In this document: piece after piece, positions 1 through 8,922 of the stretch
Position numbering within the stretch: position 1 is the first letter of the stretch
Layout of the letters: each line of letters begins with the position of its first letter
Assembly (NCBI RefSeq): GCF_003258705.1
Contig: NZ_CP029480.1
Span: 2,852,001 to 2,916,000 of the forward strand
From: Arcticibacterium luteifluviistationis
GTDB taxonomy: Bacteria; Bacteroidota; Bacteroidia; Cytophagales; Spirosomataceae
Length of the DNA stretch: 64,000 nucleotides
Direction of reading: 5' to 3'
Translations under genes and position numbers: made by a program
The notes under the pieces: model-generated
The model's database searches: none
Told to the model about the DNA's origin: nothing
The model's input: only the letters and a program-made list of their open reading frames with translations

Positions 1-98
1 TTTTGCTTTTAACTTAGGAATGTTCTTTTAAGCTGATTTATCCGGTATTATTATTTCTACATTGCAAAGTTCTTGTTTGAATTTACCAGTATATTACG

Positions 99-914
99 AT
101 GAAGAAAAAGTATATTCTAGGTGTTTTAATTACCGTAGCACTCATTACTGTAAACCAGCTCCTCATTCAGTATGCCCTAACCACCATTAAACAAGATGCC
201 AAACAAATAAATATTTCGGGTAAGCAAAGGATGCTAAGTCAAAAACTCAACCTTGAGTTTTATCAGCTTTCTGAACGCAAGAAAGACATAAATGACGTAA
301 AAAAGACCTTTAACCAAGCAAAGCAGGCCCATTTCGGACTTATCAATGGCAACAAGGAATTAGATTTAAAGGCAATTGACTCTCCTGAAGTAAATCAAAT
401 GCTTCAAAAGCTTAATGGAAGATATAGCTTTACAGATAATATCATTTCAAACTTTGAACAGACCGGTGAGCTAAATTTAAAAAGCGTCAATGATAATCAG
501 CGGTTATTATTGGAAGAAATGGATTCCATTGTGAATGCTTTGGAAATGCAATCTCAGGAGAAGGTTTCAGGGATAGTTTTACTAGAAATCATTCTAGCAA
601 TAATCTCCATAATTATAATCGCTTTAGAAGTTAGATACATTTATTATCCTCAAGCTCAGTCCTTAAAAAAATCTAACAATAAGGTGACGCAGCAAAACGA
701 AGCTCTAAAAAATATAGCCTGGCAGCAAAGTCATGAAGTAAGAAAGCCAGTGGCAAACATTTTGGCAATCAGTCAACTTATAAAAACGGATCCTACACTT
801 ATAGACAGTGAAAAAACTCAGCTTCTAGACCACCTAGAAGAAAGTACTCATGACTTAGACAAAATCATCAAAAGCATTGTAGATAAGGCTTATAAAATTC
901 AACAAGAAAGCTAA
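99..914 (+). CDS. Membrane sensor protein with PilJ-type region and histidine-kinase H-box, no ATPase domain
   Basis: 271 aa. A first membrane segment lies at about residues 7-25. It is followed by an extracytoplasmic helical part with the motif NISGKQRMLSQKL (38-50), typical of the PilJ/type IV pili sensor N-terminus, and a second membrane segment at about 157-176. The cytoplasmic end carries SHEVRKPVANIL with His212, which resembles the H-box of Bacteroidota sensor kinases, followed by a second helix. The reading frame stops there, so the HATPase catalytic domain is missing. It could be a dimerisation or phosphotransfer partner of another kinase, or a truncated kinase. No partner gene is adjacent. 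Function is inferred from motifs only. Confidence 0.7.
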   Translation: MKKKYILGVLITVALITVNQLLIQYALTTIKQDAKQINISGKQRMLSQKLNLEFYQLSERKKDINDVKKTFNQAKQAHFGLINGNKELDLKAIDSPEVNQMLQKLNGRYSFTDNIISNFEQTGELNLKSVNDNQRLLLEEMDSIVNALEMQSQEKVSGIVLLEIILAIISIIIIALEVRYIYYPQAQSLKKSNNKVTQQNEALKNIAWQQSHEVRKPVANILAISQLIKTDPTLIDSEKTQLLDHLEESTHDLDKIIKSIVDKAYKIQQES

Positions 915-991
915 GAGAACTTCCTAAATAAGGATTGGCATTCAAAACTTCCAAATCAGATAGCGATTTCGAAAATAGTGGAAATAGCTGC

Positions 992-1954
992 TTAATTCCA
1001 TTCCAATTGTTTTCTTTCTTTCCAATAATTCTCACTGGCTATTCCAAATGCATTAAGTTGTTCCATTTCCGTCTGGGTCAATGAGAATTGGTTTGCTTTT
1101 AAATTTGCTTCCAGGTGCATATTATTATTTGCACCGCTCAAAACCATTGCAGCAGGAAAAGTTTCCATACAAAATCTTAGTGCAATAGCGTCTGCACCCA
1201 CCGCATATTTTAGAGCAAGGCTTGTCATCAGATTATAAAGACCACTGTATTCTGAATAACTCTGGTTCGGAATTAAACGACCATTTGCCAAGGCCTCTTT
1301 TATAATAAAAGGGCCCGAAAGCTTTTCAAGTGCATCCTTATATTTTAAAACACTTTGGTCTAAAATATTAAAAGTACATTGAAACGATTGAAAGAGTGTT
1401 TCACCCTCAACCTGAATAGCCAAGGCCTTTTCTAACACTTCCGTTTGGTTATCTCCCGTTGTGCTTAAACCAATGCTTAACTTATATTCTTTCTTAAGCT
1501 CGTGTAGGCGTTTTAGCACCTCTACATTATCCAACACGCCAGTATCAAAAGTCGCCGAATGAATCTGATAAACTTTCAGATAGGGTAATAATTGCTTCGA
1601 AAGTTCCCATTGTTTATTCAAATTGACCAAAGAGTGCTCTTTTTCCTCATGCACCTTTGCATTGGGGTCAAAATTAGCGACGTAAGTATAGCCCCATTTA
1701 GTTGAAACCTGAATACTCAAGTCCTTCTTTTCTTTAAGCCAATTCACCAATAATTCTTCTGCTATGCCATAGCCTGGAGATGTATCAAAATATCGTACAC
1801 CCTTATTATAGGCATCTTCTAATACTTGAAATCCCTTTTTCTTAAACTCGGGCAACGAAAAAGGTTCTCCATTTCCGACTCCTTGATTCACATTAATGTA
1901 AAGTGGTCTACCAATGGCCGCAGTGCCTAATCCAATGTTGTTTATCTCTCTCAA
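992..1954 (-). CDS. Aldo/keto reductase family protein
   Basis: 320 aa, normal length for a cytosolic NAD(P)H-dependent aldo/keto reductase TIM barrel. The N-terminal part contains DTSPGYGIAEELL, the family Asp/Tyr region, and the middle has the STKWGY strand with the expected Lys. The C-terminal half contains the expected LSGANN segment near the cofactor site. It resembles the D-threo-aldose 1-dehydrogenase/YajO-like group, but the substrate cannot be read from sequence. The start lies 25 bp downstream of the msrA stop on the same strand, so the two are probably co-transcribed. Confidence 0.85.
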   Translation of the reverse strand: MREINNIGLGTAAIGRPLYINVNQGVGNGEPFSLPEFKKKGFQVLEDAYNKGVRYFDTSPGYGIAEELLVNWLKEKKDLSIQVSTKWGYTYVANFDPNAKVHEEKEHSLVNLNKQWELSKQLLPYLKVYQIHSATFDTGVLDNVEVLKRLHELKKEYKLSIGLSTTGDNQTEVLEKALAIQVEGETLFQSFQCTFNILDQSVLKYKDALEKLSGPFIIKEALANGRLIPNQSYSEYSGLYNLMTSLALKYAVGADAIALRFCMETFPAAMVLSGANNNMHLEANLKANQFSLTQTEMEQLNAFGIASENYWKERKQLEWN

Positions 1955-1979
1955 ATCTAAATCAGGATTTACGATACTA

Positions 1980-2477
1980 TTAACTTAAGAAACTCTCTTC
2001 AAATCTTAAAAAGTGGCAGGTATAACCATTCGGATTTCTCTCCAAATAATCTTGATGCTCAGGTTCCGCTACCCAAAAAGGAGCGAAAGGCTCCAGCGTA
2101 GTAACCACTTTCCCTTCCCACTTTTTAGATTTATTCACTATGTTTATCACCTCTTCGGAAATGTTTTTTTCTTCCTCATTTTGATAAAAAATAGCCGAAC
2201 GGTAACTAGAACCTATATCATTACCTTGACGATCTACCGTGGTAGGATTATGAATTCTGAAAAAGAAGTCCAAAATTTCTCTAAATGATGTCACACCTGC
2301 ATCATAAGTTATTTCAATACCTTCAGCATGACCAGGATGGTTTCTATAGGTAGGGTTCTCGTTTTCTCCGCCTTGATATCCTACTTCAGTGTCTAATACA
2401 CCTGGGCGTATTCTAAAAAGATCTTCCATTCCCCAGAAACATCCGCCTGCTATATATGCCTTTTTAGTATTGCTCAT
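1980..2477 (-). CDS. msrA: Peptide-methionine (S)-S-oxide reductase MsrA
   Basis: 165 aa from the chosen ATG. The motif [12 protein letters not shown] holds the catalytic Cys13, and the family segments [31 protein letters not shown] and [12 protein letters not shown] follow. The enzyme reduces methionine S-sulfoxide in oxidised proteins using thioredoxin. The frame is open up to 2600, but that extension overlaps the upstream small gene and has no MsrA character, so the start at 2477 is preferred. No signal peptide, so cytoplasmic. It leads a probable two-gene unit with the aldo/keto reductase. Confidence 0.93.
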   Translation of the reverse strand: MSNTKKAYIAGGCFWGMEDLFRIRPGVLDTEVGYQGGENENPTYRNHPGHAEGIEITYDAGVTSFREILDFFFRIHNPTTVDRQGNDIGSSYRSAIFYQNEEEKNISEEVINIVNKSKKWEGKVVTTLEPFAPFWVAEPEHQDYLERNPNGYTCHFLRFEESFLS

Positions 2478-2562
2478 AATTAATGTTTTTAAATTTAATA
2501 TTATTCTTTTTCTAACACGGTTAATTACAATATGATTCACTAAATACCTTTCCAAAACATCC

Positions 2563-2835
2563 TTAGACATACCCATTTCCCTCACTAGAAACGAGTTCAA
2601 CTTTCTTCAAAAAATCAATAACTTTATCAGCTGGCATTTCACAAGGTCTAAGAATTTCTTTTTTTGACGTACTATAATAGTTTAAGCTCACAAAATCAGT
2701 ACCTCCAAGCTCTTCAGCATATAGTTTGACAGATTGACCATTGTTAAATAAGGTCTTTGTAATACCATACTTCCTGCCGAGATACATTCCCACAGAATAG
2801 CCTTCTTCCATGTGATTAAGTAAACTTTTCACCAT
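2563..2835 (-). CDS. Small conserved-looking hypothetical protein
   Basis: 90 aa, soluble, with no signal peptide or membrane segment. It reads as a compact alpha/beta protein ([21 protein letters not shown], then [19 protein letters not shown], then a C-terminal helix with [12 protein letters not shown]). It lies upstream of msrA on the same strand. I do not recognise a family. Codon use and composition look like a real gene, and its end overlaps only the implausible N-terminal extension of msrA. The 253 bp upstream separate it from the divergent polysaccharide genes and must hold both promoters. Confidence 0.6.
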   Translation of the reverse strand: MVKSLLNHMEEGYSVGMYLGRKYGITKTLFNNGQSVKLYAEELGGTDFVSLNYYSTSKKEILRPCEMPADKVIDFLKKVELVSSEGNGYV

Positions 2836-3088
2836 GCTAGTATCATTATCCCAATTGATGAATCAACAACCTTTTAACTCAAAAAGAAGACCAAAGCATT
2901 CTTTTTTATTTTCAAACAAGAAGTTCATTTCCAGCCTTCTCTGGAGTAAAACTACCCTCCTACTTACCGAATAATAAATAAATTTGGAAACAAAAGAAGT
3001 TTCATAGTGTATCTTTTTTAATAATTCCATAAAATTGAGAACATGACACTCCCTTCAATCGCTTACATCACTTCATAACAAACTAAAA

Positions 3089-3928
3089 TTGGTCCAAATA
3101 GAAAATAAACTTTGTGTATTTATTCACTACAGTGAACGAAGTTGTATTCCTCATAATGTTCAGGTTTATGTTAATGAGATTGCTCTTCACTTTGATGAAG
3201 TAAGAGTCATAACTAACAAAAGGGATATTGATGAAATTGCTAGTTTTCAAGACAATGTCCGTCTTTATTTTGAAAAAAATGAAGGCTATGATTTTGGCAT
3301 GTTTTATAAATTTGCAATTAATAGAGACCTAAGTAAATACTCAGAAATAGCCATTATAAATGACAGCAACATTCTAATAAAAGAACTCAAAGAAGTTTTT
3401 CTGAAAGGGAGACAAAAAAAGGCTGACTTCTGGGGCTTAATAGCTTCCAATCAGAAGCCTTGGTTTTCTACACATGAAAACAACTATCATATACAAAGTC
3501 ATTTCCTAGTTCTAAACAGTGCAGCTATTAAAGGTCTTTCGTCTTTTTTAGAAAGCATTGATTCAAAAACTATCTTCGACGAAACCAATCAAAAAACACT
3601 GAGAAGGCTGGTGATAGACCAATGGGAAATTGGATTTAGTCAATTTCTTTTAAAACTAGGTTTAGAACCTTTTGCTTACATTCCTCCAAATAAAAACTCT
3701 ACAAAAAACATCGCTCATACGGCTCCCTTAGAGGTCATAAACCAAGGCTATCCCTTATTAAAAAAGAAGGTGTACTACGAAGCTGGTTCTAAATCTAAAA
3801 AAGGATGGGACAACTTTTTAAAAGAAACTTTACCCTTAAACTGGAGAAGCGAATTGATTCAGGAAGAATTAGAAAAAAAACGCATGTCTCGGAAAATACC
3901 TTTCCTAAAGCGATTTTTCACTTCCTAA
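3089..3928 (+). CDS. Rhamnan synthesis F (RgpF)-like glycosyltransferase
   Basis: 279 aa. Segments such as LCVFIHYSE, DNVRLYFEKNEGYDFGMFYKF, YSEIAIINDSNIL, ADFWGLIASNQ and HIQSHFLVLNSAAI match the layout of the RgpF/rhamnan synthesis F family. That family builds cell-surface polysaccharide, with an N-in-DxN-like donor region. The only canonical in-frame start near the conserved N-terminus is TTG at 3089; a nearby ATG at 3043 is in another frame and stops early. It is followed 55 bp later by a DUF4422 gene of similar role. Substrate and polymer are unknown. Confidence 0.75.
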   Translation: MVQIENKLCVFIHYSERSCIPHNVQVYVNEIALHFDEVRVITNKRDIDEIASFQDNVRLYFEKNEGYDFGMFYKFAINRDLSKYSEIAIINDSNILIKELKEVFLKGRQKKADFWGLIASNQKPWFSTHENNYHIQSHFLVLNSAAIKGLSSFLESIDSKTIFDETNQKTLRRLVIDQWEIGFSQFLLKLGLEPFAYIPPNKNSTKNIAHTAPLEVINQGYPLLKKKVYYEAGSKSKKGWDNFLKETLPLNWRSELIQEELEKKRMSRKIPFLKRFFTS

Positions 3929-3983
3929 ATATTGACCTTTTGTCAAAAAAATGAAGCACTTTTGTAGCAAAAGCTATTAGAAC

Positions 3984-4784
3984 ATTAAAGTATTCATCTT
4001 CCATTTTCGCCAGAGCCCTATTCTCTCTAAAGGAGAAGAGATAATCCATTTATTAGTTGGTAATCAAAATAGGCCACAAATTGAAGGCTTTAAAACTGAC
4101 GACACAGGTGATAACATTTCCGATAAAAATAAGTATTACAGCGAACTCACTGGCTTATACTGGATATGGAAAAATGAGAAAGCCGACATTATAGGAAGCA
4201 CTCATTATAGAAGGCATTTCACTGCTAAACAGGAGCCGCTACGCTATAGACTAAAGCGACTTAGCTATTTCCCGGCAGGTCTTTTCAAAAAAAGATTTGG
4301 TCTTATCTATACGAATAATGTTGATTTATGGAAAGAAAAAATAATCAAGCCAGAAGAAATTCTAGCTATTTTCAAGGACTACGAAGCCATTATGCCCGTA
4401 AGGCGTAAGTTTAGATACACTATAAAAGAACATTATAGACGTTATCATAATCTGGAAGATTTAAAAGCTATTGAAAGAATACTAAAAAGAGATTATCCCG
4501 ACTATATGCCAAGTTTTGAAAAGGTATTAGAAGGAAACAGGTTGTTTGCCAATAATATGTTCATTCTTAAGTATGATGCTTTCAATGAACTAATGACTTG
4601 GCTTTTTGATATACTTTTTAAGCTAGAAGAGGAATTTGACCTCAATAAATATACAGGCTACCAAGAAAGAATTTTCGGTTTCTTATCAGAACGCCTTATC
4701 ACCATCTGGATAGAACACCATCAGATAAACTATAAAGAGCTACCGCTTATTTATTTTAAGAAGTTTAAGAAAATGAAAGGTTAA
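3984..4784 (+). CDS. DUF4422 family glycosyltransferase-like protein, apparent ATT start
   Basis: The conserved frame encodes about 266 aa. It begins IKVFIFHFRQ, then has DDTGDNISDKN, ELTGLYWIWKN and THYRRHF, the characteristic DUF4422 blocks linked to capsule and surface glycan synthesis. Reading from the first canonical start (ATG at 4392) would give only the last 130 aa and lose all of these blocks. Upstream, the frame is open back to a TAG at 3978 with no ATG, GTG or TTG. The ATT at 3984 lies exactly where the family N-terminus (M-K-I/V-F) would begin. The gene therefore either uses ATT or has lost its start. Its stop overlaps the stop of the convergent purN. Confidence 0.72.
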   Translation: MKVFIFHFRQSPILSKGEEIIHLLVGNQNRPQIEGFKTDDTGDNISDKNKYYSELTGLYWIWKNEKADIIGSTHYRRHFTAKQEPLRYRLKRLSYFPAGLFKKRFGLIYTNNVDLWKEKIIKPEEILAIFKDYEAIMPVRRKFRYTIKEHYRRYHNLEDLKAIERILKRDYPDYMPSFEKVLEGNRLFANNMFILKYDAFNELMTWLFDILFKLEEEFDLNKYTGYQERIFGFLSERLITIWIEHHQINYKELPLIYFKKFKKMKG

Positions 4785-5353
4785 ATAGCCTTCAAAACCT
4801 TTTCAATAATCCTTGGGAAATGGTAATGCTCTAGTTTTAGCACATTGGTAGCTACTTGCTCTGGATTATCTTCAGGTGAAACGGCACAGGTAGCTTGAAA
4901 GATTGTTTCTCCCTCGTCATAGTTTTCATTGACGTAATGAATAGTAATGCCGCTTTCCTTTTCTTTATTGGCTACTACAGCTTCATGAACATGATGTCCC
5001 CACATGCCTTTCCCACCATGTTTAGGTAGTAATGCAGGATGAATATTGACAATTTTGTTTGGAAAAGCTTGTATCAAGGAGCTTGGAATTAACCATAGAA
5101 AACCAGCAAGAACTACTAAATCAATATTTTGACTCTTCAGAAAATCGACAACCTGCTCCGTCTCTACAAAGTTTTTCCTTGAAAAAACTAAAGTAGGGAT
5201 ATTCAATTTCCTTCCTCTTTTTATAACTCCAGCGTCAGCTTTATTTGTTAAAAAGTAGCTAATTTCTACCTCCTCATTATTCTTGAAATAATCAACAATG
5301 GCCTCTGCATTTGACCCTCCTCCTGAAGCAAAAATTGCAATTTTCTTAGTCAT
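4781..5353 (-). CDS. purN: Phosphoribosylglycinamide formyltransferase (GART) PurN
   Basis: 190 aa from the chosen ATG, which gives the family N-terminus KKIAIFASGGGSNAEAI. The catalytic triad is visible as Asn and His in VNIHPALLP and Asp in VNENYDEGETI. The enzyme transfers the formyl group from 10-formyl-THF to GAR in purine synthesis, in the cytoplasm. The frame extends to 5386, but that would overlap the upstream UbiA gene and adds unrelated residues. It sits 25 bp downstream of the UbiA-type gene on the same strand, so they are probably co-transcribed. Confidence 0.95.
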   Translation of the reverse strand: MTKKIAIFASGGGSNAEAIVDYFKNNEEVEISYFLTNKADAGVIKRGRKLNIPTLVFSRKNFVETEQVVDFLKSQNIDLVVLAGFLWLIPSSLIQAFPNKIVNIHPALLPKHGGKGMWGHHVHEAVVANKEKESGITIHYVNENYDEGETIFQATCAVSPEDNPEQVATNVLKLEHYHFPRIIEKVLKAI

Positions 5354-5378
5354 ATAAAACACTAAATTGAAACGATTT

Positions 5379-6227
5379 TTAAACAAACATCATACTCAAA
5401 ATCCCCAAAATCATCACCACTTTAGACCAGAAGCTTAATTGAGCAAAATGCTTTTTCCTGTCTGCAAAATAAAGACGATATGCCATATAAAAGAAGGGAA
5501 TTCCCAAAAGAACAAAAGCTATAAGCAGTTTTTTGTTTTGCAAGGCTACACCCATAGAAATTACGGCAGTCACAAACCAAAACATAAATATGAAAAGTAA
5601 ATACTTGGTTCTTCTGATTCCCCAAATAATAGGAAGCGTGGTGCTTCCAAACTTCTTATCGCCTCTTATATCTTCTATATCCTTAATTATTTCTCTAATA
5701 AGCGTAATTCCGAAGGCAAAAAGGGCATAAATATTTATGAGTAAATCATTATCGGTATAGTAAACCGCCATCACCACCAAAGACGCTCCCGTAAGCCCAG
5801 CCACCATAAAATTACCTATAAAAGGTTTTTTCTTAAACACACTGGCATAAACCCAGAGTAATGTCATGGCCAAAACATTAATCACAAAAACCTTAAAACT
5901 GATGGTAAAAGATATAACGGCTGCCGAAATATTTAAAAACTGGTGGGCAAACATGGCATGCCTGCGACGTATAAAACGGCCTATTACCACCTCTTCTGGC
6001 TTATTGACTTGGTCTATTTTAATATCAAAATAGTCGTTAATAATGTAGCCTGCTGCTGCTACCAAAACGGTACATAGCGTAATCAGAAATTGTTTTTCAT
6101 CTAAAACAGCCTCCATTACCGCTTGCCCCTTCCCTACTAAGAAGATTCTGGCCGCATATTGCGTAAGCACAATAATCAGCAGATTTTTCCAACGAATAAG
6201 CTCAAGAAACTTTAAGACTAGGAGCAT
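5379..6227 (-). CDS. UbiA family prenyltransferase (geranylgeranylglycerol-phosphate synthase-like)
   Basis: 282 aa integral membrane protein with about eight hydrophobic segments. The first Asp-rich motif, NDYFDIKID (residues 64-72), and the second, KDIEDIRGDKKFGSTTLPI, are the prenyl-diphosphate and magnesium binding sites of the UbiA superfamily. Bacteroidota proteins of this length next to purine or housekeeping genes are usually annotated as geranylgeranylglycerol-phosphate geranylgeranyltransferase-like. The true acceptor could equally be a quinone or heme precursor. It is first in a probable two-gene unit with purN. Confidence 0.85.
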   Translation of the reverse strand: MLLVLKFLELIRWKNLLIIVLTQYAARIFLVGKGQAVMEAVLDEKQFLITLCTVLVAAAGYIINDYFDIKIDQVNKPEEVVIGRFIRRRHAMFAHQFLNISAAVISFTISFKVFVINVLAMTLLWVYASVFKKKPFIGNFMVAGLTGASLVVMAVYYTDNDLLINIYALFAFGITLIREIIKDIEDIRGDKKFGSTTLPIIWGIRRTKYLLFIFMFWFVTAVISMGVALQNKKLLIAFVLLGIPFFYMAYRLYFADRKKHFAQLSFWSKVVMILGILSMMFV

Positions 6228-6397
6228 TAGAAACGGTTAGATATTGATTTAAAACACGAAATTGATAATTTAATACGACTAACGTGCAATTCTTGGAATT
6301 AATTGAATGTCCTCTGATGTTAGTACGATATGAATAGATGAAGAACTCAAATATTAAACAGCGAGTTCATTACTCATCAAGGCTCAAAACAAAAAAA

Positions 6398-7537
6398 ATG
6401 AGAATAGGAATAGTTTGCTATCCCACATTTGGTGGAAGTGGTGTAATCGCCACAGAACTAGGAAAACAATTAGCACAAAACGGGCATCAGGTTCATTTCA
6501 TGACCTACACCCAGCCCATTAGACTAGATTTCTTTAATGAGAATCTTTTTTATCACGAGGTAAACATTTCTGATTATCCTCTTTTCCAGTATCCACCTTA
6601 CGAATCGGCTCTTGCCAGCAAGATGGTAGATGTGGTTAGATACGAAAAATTAGATATTCTTCATGTACACTACGCCATTCCGCATGCGACATCGGCCTTT
6701 TTAGCAAAAGAAATATTAAAAACACATGGTATAAAGATTCCGGTGGTAACCACACTGCATGGTACTGACATCACGGTGGTAGGTAGAGATAGAACCTACA
6801 AACCTATGGTCACTTTTAGTATCAATAAATCTGACGGTGTTACAGCAGTTTCTGACTCGTTGAAACAAGAAACACTTAGCACCTTTGAGATTACCAATGA
6901 AATTGAAGTCATTCCCAACTTTGTGGACATGGCTCGTTTTCATAAACAAGAGAAAGACCACTTTAAAAAGATAATATGTCCGTCTGGTGAGAAATTACTG
7001 GTACACGTATCTAACTTCAGAAAAGTGAAGCGAATAGGTGACATCATAAAAACCTTTGGCAAAATCAAAGATAAAGTACCTTCCAAGCTCCTACTTATTG
7101 GTGATGGTCCAGAAAGAGTCAAAATGGAGGAAATGTGCAGAGATTTAGGACTTTGTGACGATATCCGATTTATAGGAAAACTAGACGCTATAGAAGAAGT
7201 ACTCTCTGTAGCCGATTTGTTTTTCATGCCTTCTGAAAAAGAGAGTTTTGGATTGGCGGCACTGGAAGCTATGGCTTGCCAAGTACCTATTATCACGTCT
7301 AATGCAGGTGGTATTCCAGAGGTCAATATTCAAGGAGTAACCGGTTTTATGAGTGAGATTGGCGATATTGATGATATGGCAAAAAACGCGTTATTTGTAT
7401 TGGCTGACGAAAACCTTGACACGTTTAAAGCAAATGCTTTAGCAAAGGCAAAAGAATTTGATATCAAAAATGTGGTACCTCAATACGAGGCGTATTATCA
7501 AAAAATAATTGATAAAGTAGCCGCAGCCGACTTATAA
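6398..7537 (+). CDS. bshA: N-acetyl-alpha-D-glucosaminyl L-malate synthase BshA
   Basis: 379 aa from the chosen ATG. The N-terminus MRIGIVCYPTFGGSG, the segment YTQPIRLDFF, and LFQYPPYESALASKMVD are diagnostic of BshA rather than generic GT4 enzymes. The C-terminal half has the GT4 signature ESFGLAALEAMACQVPII. BshA joins UDP-GlcNAc to L-malate, the first step of bacillithiol synthesis, in the cytoplasm. An in-frame ATG 20 codons upstream (6338) would add an atypical basic tail, so 6398 is preferred. No bshB or bshC is visible in the window. Confidence 0.95.
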   Translation: MRIGIVCYPTFGGSGVIATELGKQLAQNGHQVHFMTYTQPIRLDFFNENLFYHEVNISDYPLFQYPPYESALASKMVDVVRYEKLDILHVHYAIPHATSAFLAKEILKTHGIKIPVVTTLHGTDITVVGRDRTYKPMVTFSINKSDGVTAVSDSLKQETLSTFEITNEIEVIPNFVDMARFHKQEKDHFKKIICPSGEKLLVHVSNFRKVKRIGDIIKTFGKIKDKVPSKLLLIGDGPERVKMEEMCRDLGLCDDIRFIGKLDAIEEVLSVADLFFMPSEKESFGLAALEAMACQVPIITSNAGGIPEVNIQGVTGFMSEIGDIDDMAKNALFVLADENLDTFKANALAKAKEFDIKNVVPQYEAYYQKIIDKVAAADL

Positions 7538-7605
7538 GCCAAAACTTTTCACAGCTGATTTCAATGTTTTGAAATCAAATAAAATTTAGAAACAGATACG
7601 CATCT

Positions 7606-8922
7606 ATGTTTGCAAATATTCCAGAAACTAATCAAAAGCGAGTTGTAATAGTAGGAGCAGGTTTTGGAGGATTGGCTTTAGCCCAAAAGCTTTGCAAAAA
7701 AGATGTGCAAGTGGTGTTAATTGACAAGAACAATTACCATCAGTTTCAGCCACTATTTTATCAAGTGGCCATGGCTGGTTTGGAGCCTAGCTCTATTTCT
7801 TTCCCACTTCGGAAGATTTTCCAAAACCAAAATAACGCACACATTCGAGTAACCTCTGTAAACTCGGTAGATACTAATATAAAGCAGCTCAGTACAGACA
7901 TTGGTGTTATTAACTATGATTATTTGGTATTAGCTATGGGAGCAGATACCAACTATTATGGCATGGAAAACATCATGAAAAATGCCATGCCCATGAAATC
8001 TATTTCGGAGGCTATATACCTTAGAAATAGAGTGCTGCAAAACTTTGAGGACGCTCTATCTGAACCCGACCCAAAAGAAAGGGAAGGAATGATGTCTGTA
8101 GTGGTGGTAGGTGGTGGCCCTACTGGTGTTGAAATCTCTGGAACATTGGCAGAAATGCATAAGATTATTCTTCCAAAAGATTACCCAGAGCTGGATTTTG
8201 AAAACATGAAAATCTACCTTTTTCAGTCTTCCAAAGGCGTTTTGCCAGGCATGTCTGACCAAGCTGCTGATAAAGGAAAAGACTATTTAGAAGATTTGGG
8301 TGTTCAGCTGAGAATTGGTGAGCGAATTATAGACTTTGACGGAAGATACGCAGTCACCAACAAAGGCGACAAGATAAGAACCAATAATGTGGTTTGGGCG
8401 GCAGGAATTAAGAGCAACAAAATTGAAGGTTTAAATCAGACATCTTATACCAAAAATGGCCGTTTAGAAGTCAATGAAATAAGCCAAGTAGCTTCTTACG
8501 AAGATATTTTTGCCATTGGCGACATAGCCCAAATGACTTCAGAAGAATTGCCTTATGGCCACCCAATGGTAGCCCAACCAGCTATACAGCAAGGAGAACT
8601 ATTAGCATATAATCTCCACCAAATAATAAAAGGAGAAAAAACAAAACCGTTTAAATACAAAGACTTGGGTTCTATGGCAACCGTAGGAAGAAACTTGGCC
8701 GTGGTTGACCTTCCTTTTTGGCGTTTTCAAGGTACTTTTGCATGGTACGTTTGGATGGTAGTGCACCTTTTCTCTATCCTCGGTATTAAAAACAAACTTC
8801 TAATATTTATAAACTGGGTTTGGAATTACGTCACGTATGACCAGTCGCTCCGATTAATCATAAAGCCAATAATGAAATTTGGCAAAAAGAACATATTTAG
8901 CAGCACCCAAGATCCTGAATGA
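7606..8922 (+). CDS. ndh: Type II NADH:quinone oxidoreductase (NDH-2)
   Basis: 438 aa. The FAD-binding motif VVIVGAGFGGLALA lies at about residues 13-26 and the second nucleotide-binding motif VVVVGGGPTGVEISG at about 165. The segments HQFQPLFYQVAMAGLEP, DIFAIGD and the hydrophobic C-terminal helical part (FAWYVWMVVHLFSILG) are typical of NDH-2, which is peripheral on the inner membrane. It passes electrons from NADH to menaquinone without pumping protons. The stop overlaps the start of the ABC exporter gene by 4 bp (ATGA), which suggests translational coupling. Confidence 0.92.
   Translation: MFANIPETNQKRVVIVGAGFGGLALAQKLCKKDVQVVLIDKNNYHQFQPLFYQVAMAGLEPSSISFPLRKIFQNQNNAHIRVTSVNSVDTNIKQLSTDIGVINYDYLVLAMGADTNYYGMENIMKNAMPMKSISEAIYLRNRVLQNFEDALSEPDPKEREGMMSVVVVGGGPTGVEISGTLAEMHKIILPKDYPELDFENMKIYLFQSSKGVLPGMSDQAADKGKDYLEDLGVQLRIGERIIDFDGRYAVTNKGDKIRTNNVVWAAGIKSNKIEGLNQTSYTKNGRLEVNEISQVASYEDIFAIGDIAQMTSEELPYGHPMVAQPAIQQGELLAYNLHQIIKGEKTKPFKYKDLGSMATVGRNLAVVDLPFWRFQGTFAWYVWMVVHLFSILGIKNKLLIFINWVWNYVTYDQSLRLIIKPIMKFGKKNIFSSTQDPE

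Noticed and set aside
2478-2600. N-terminal extension of MsrA
   Set aside because: Overlaps the neighbouring gene and precedes a normal MsrA N-terminus.
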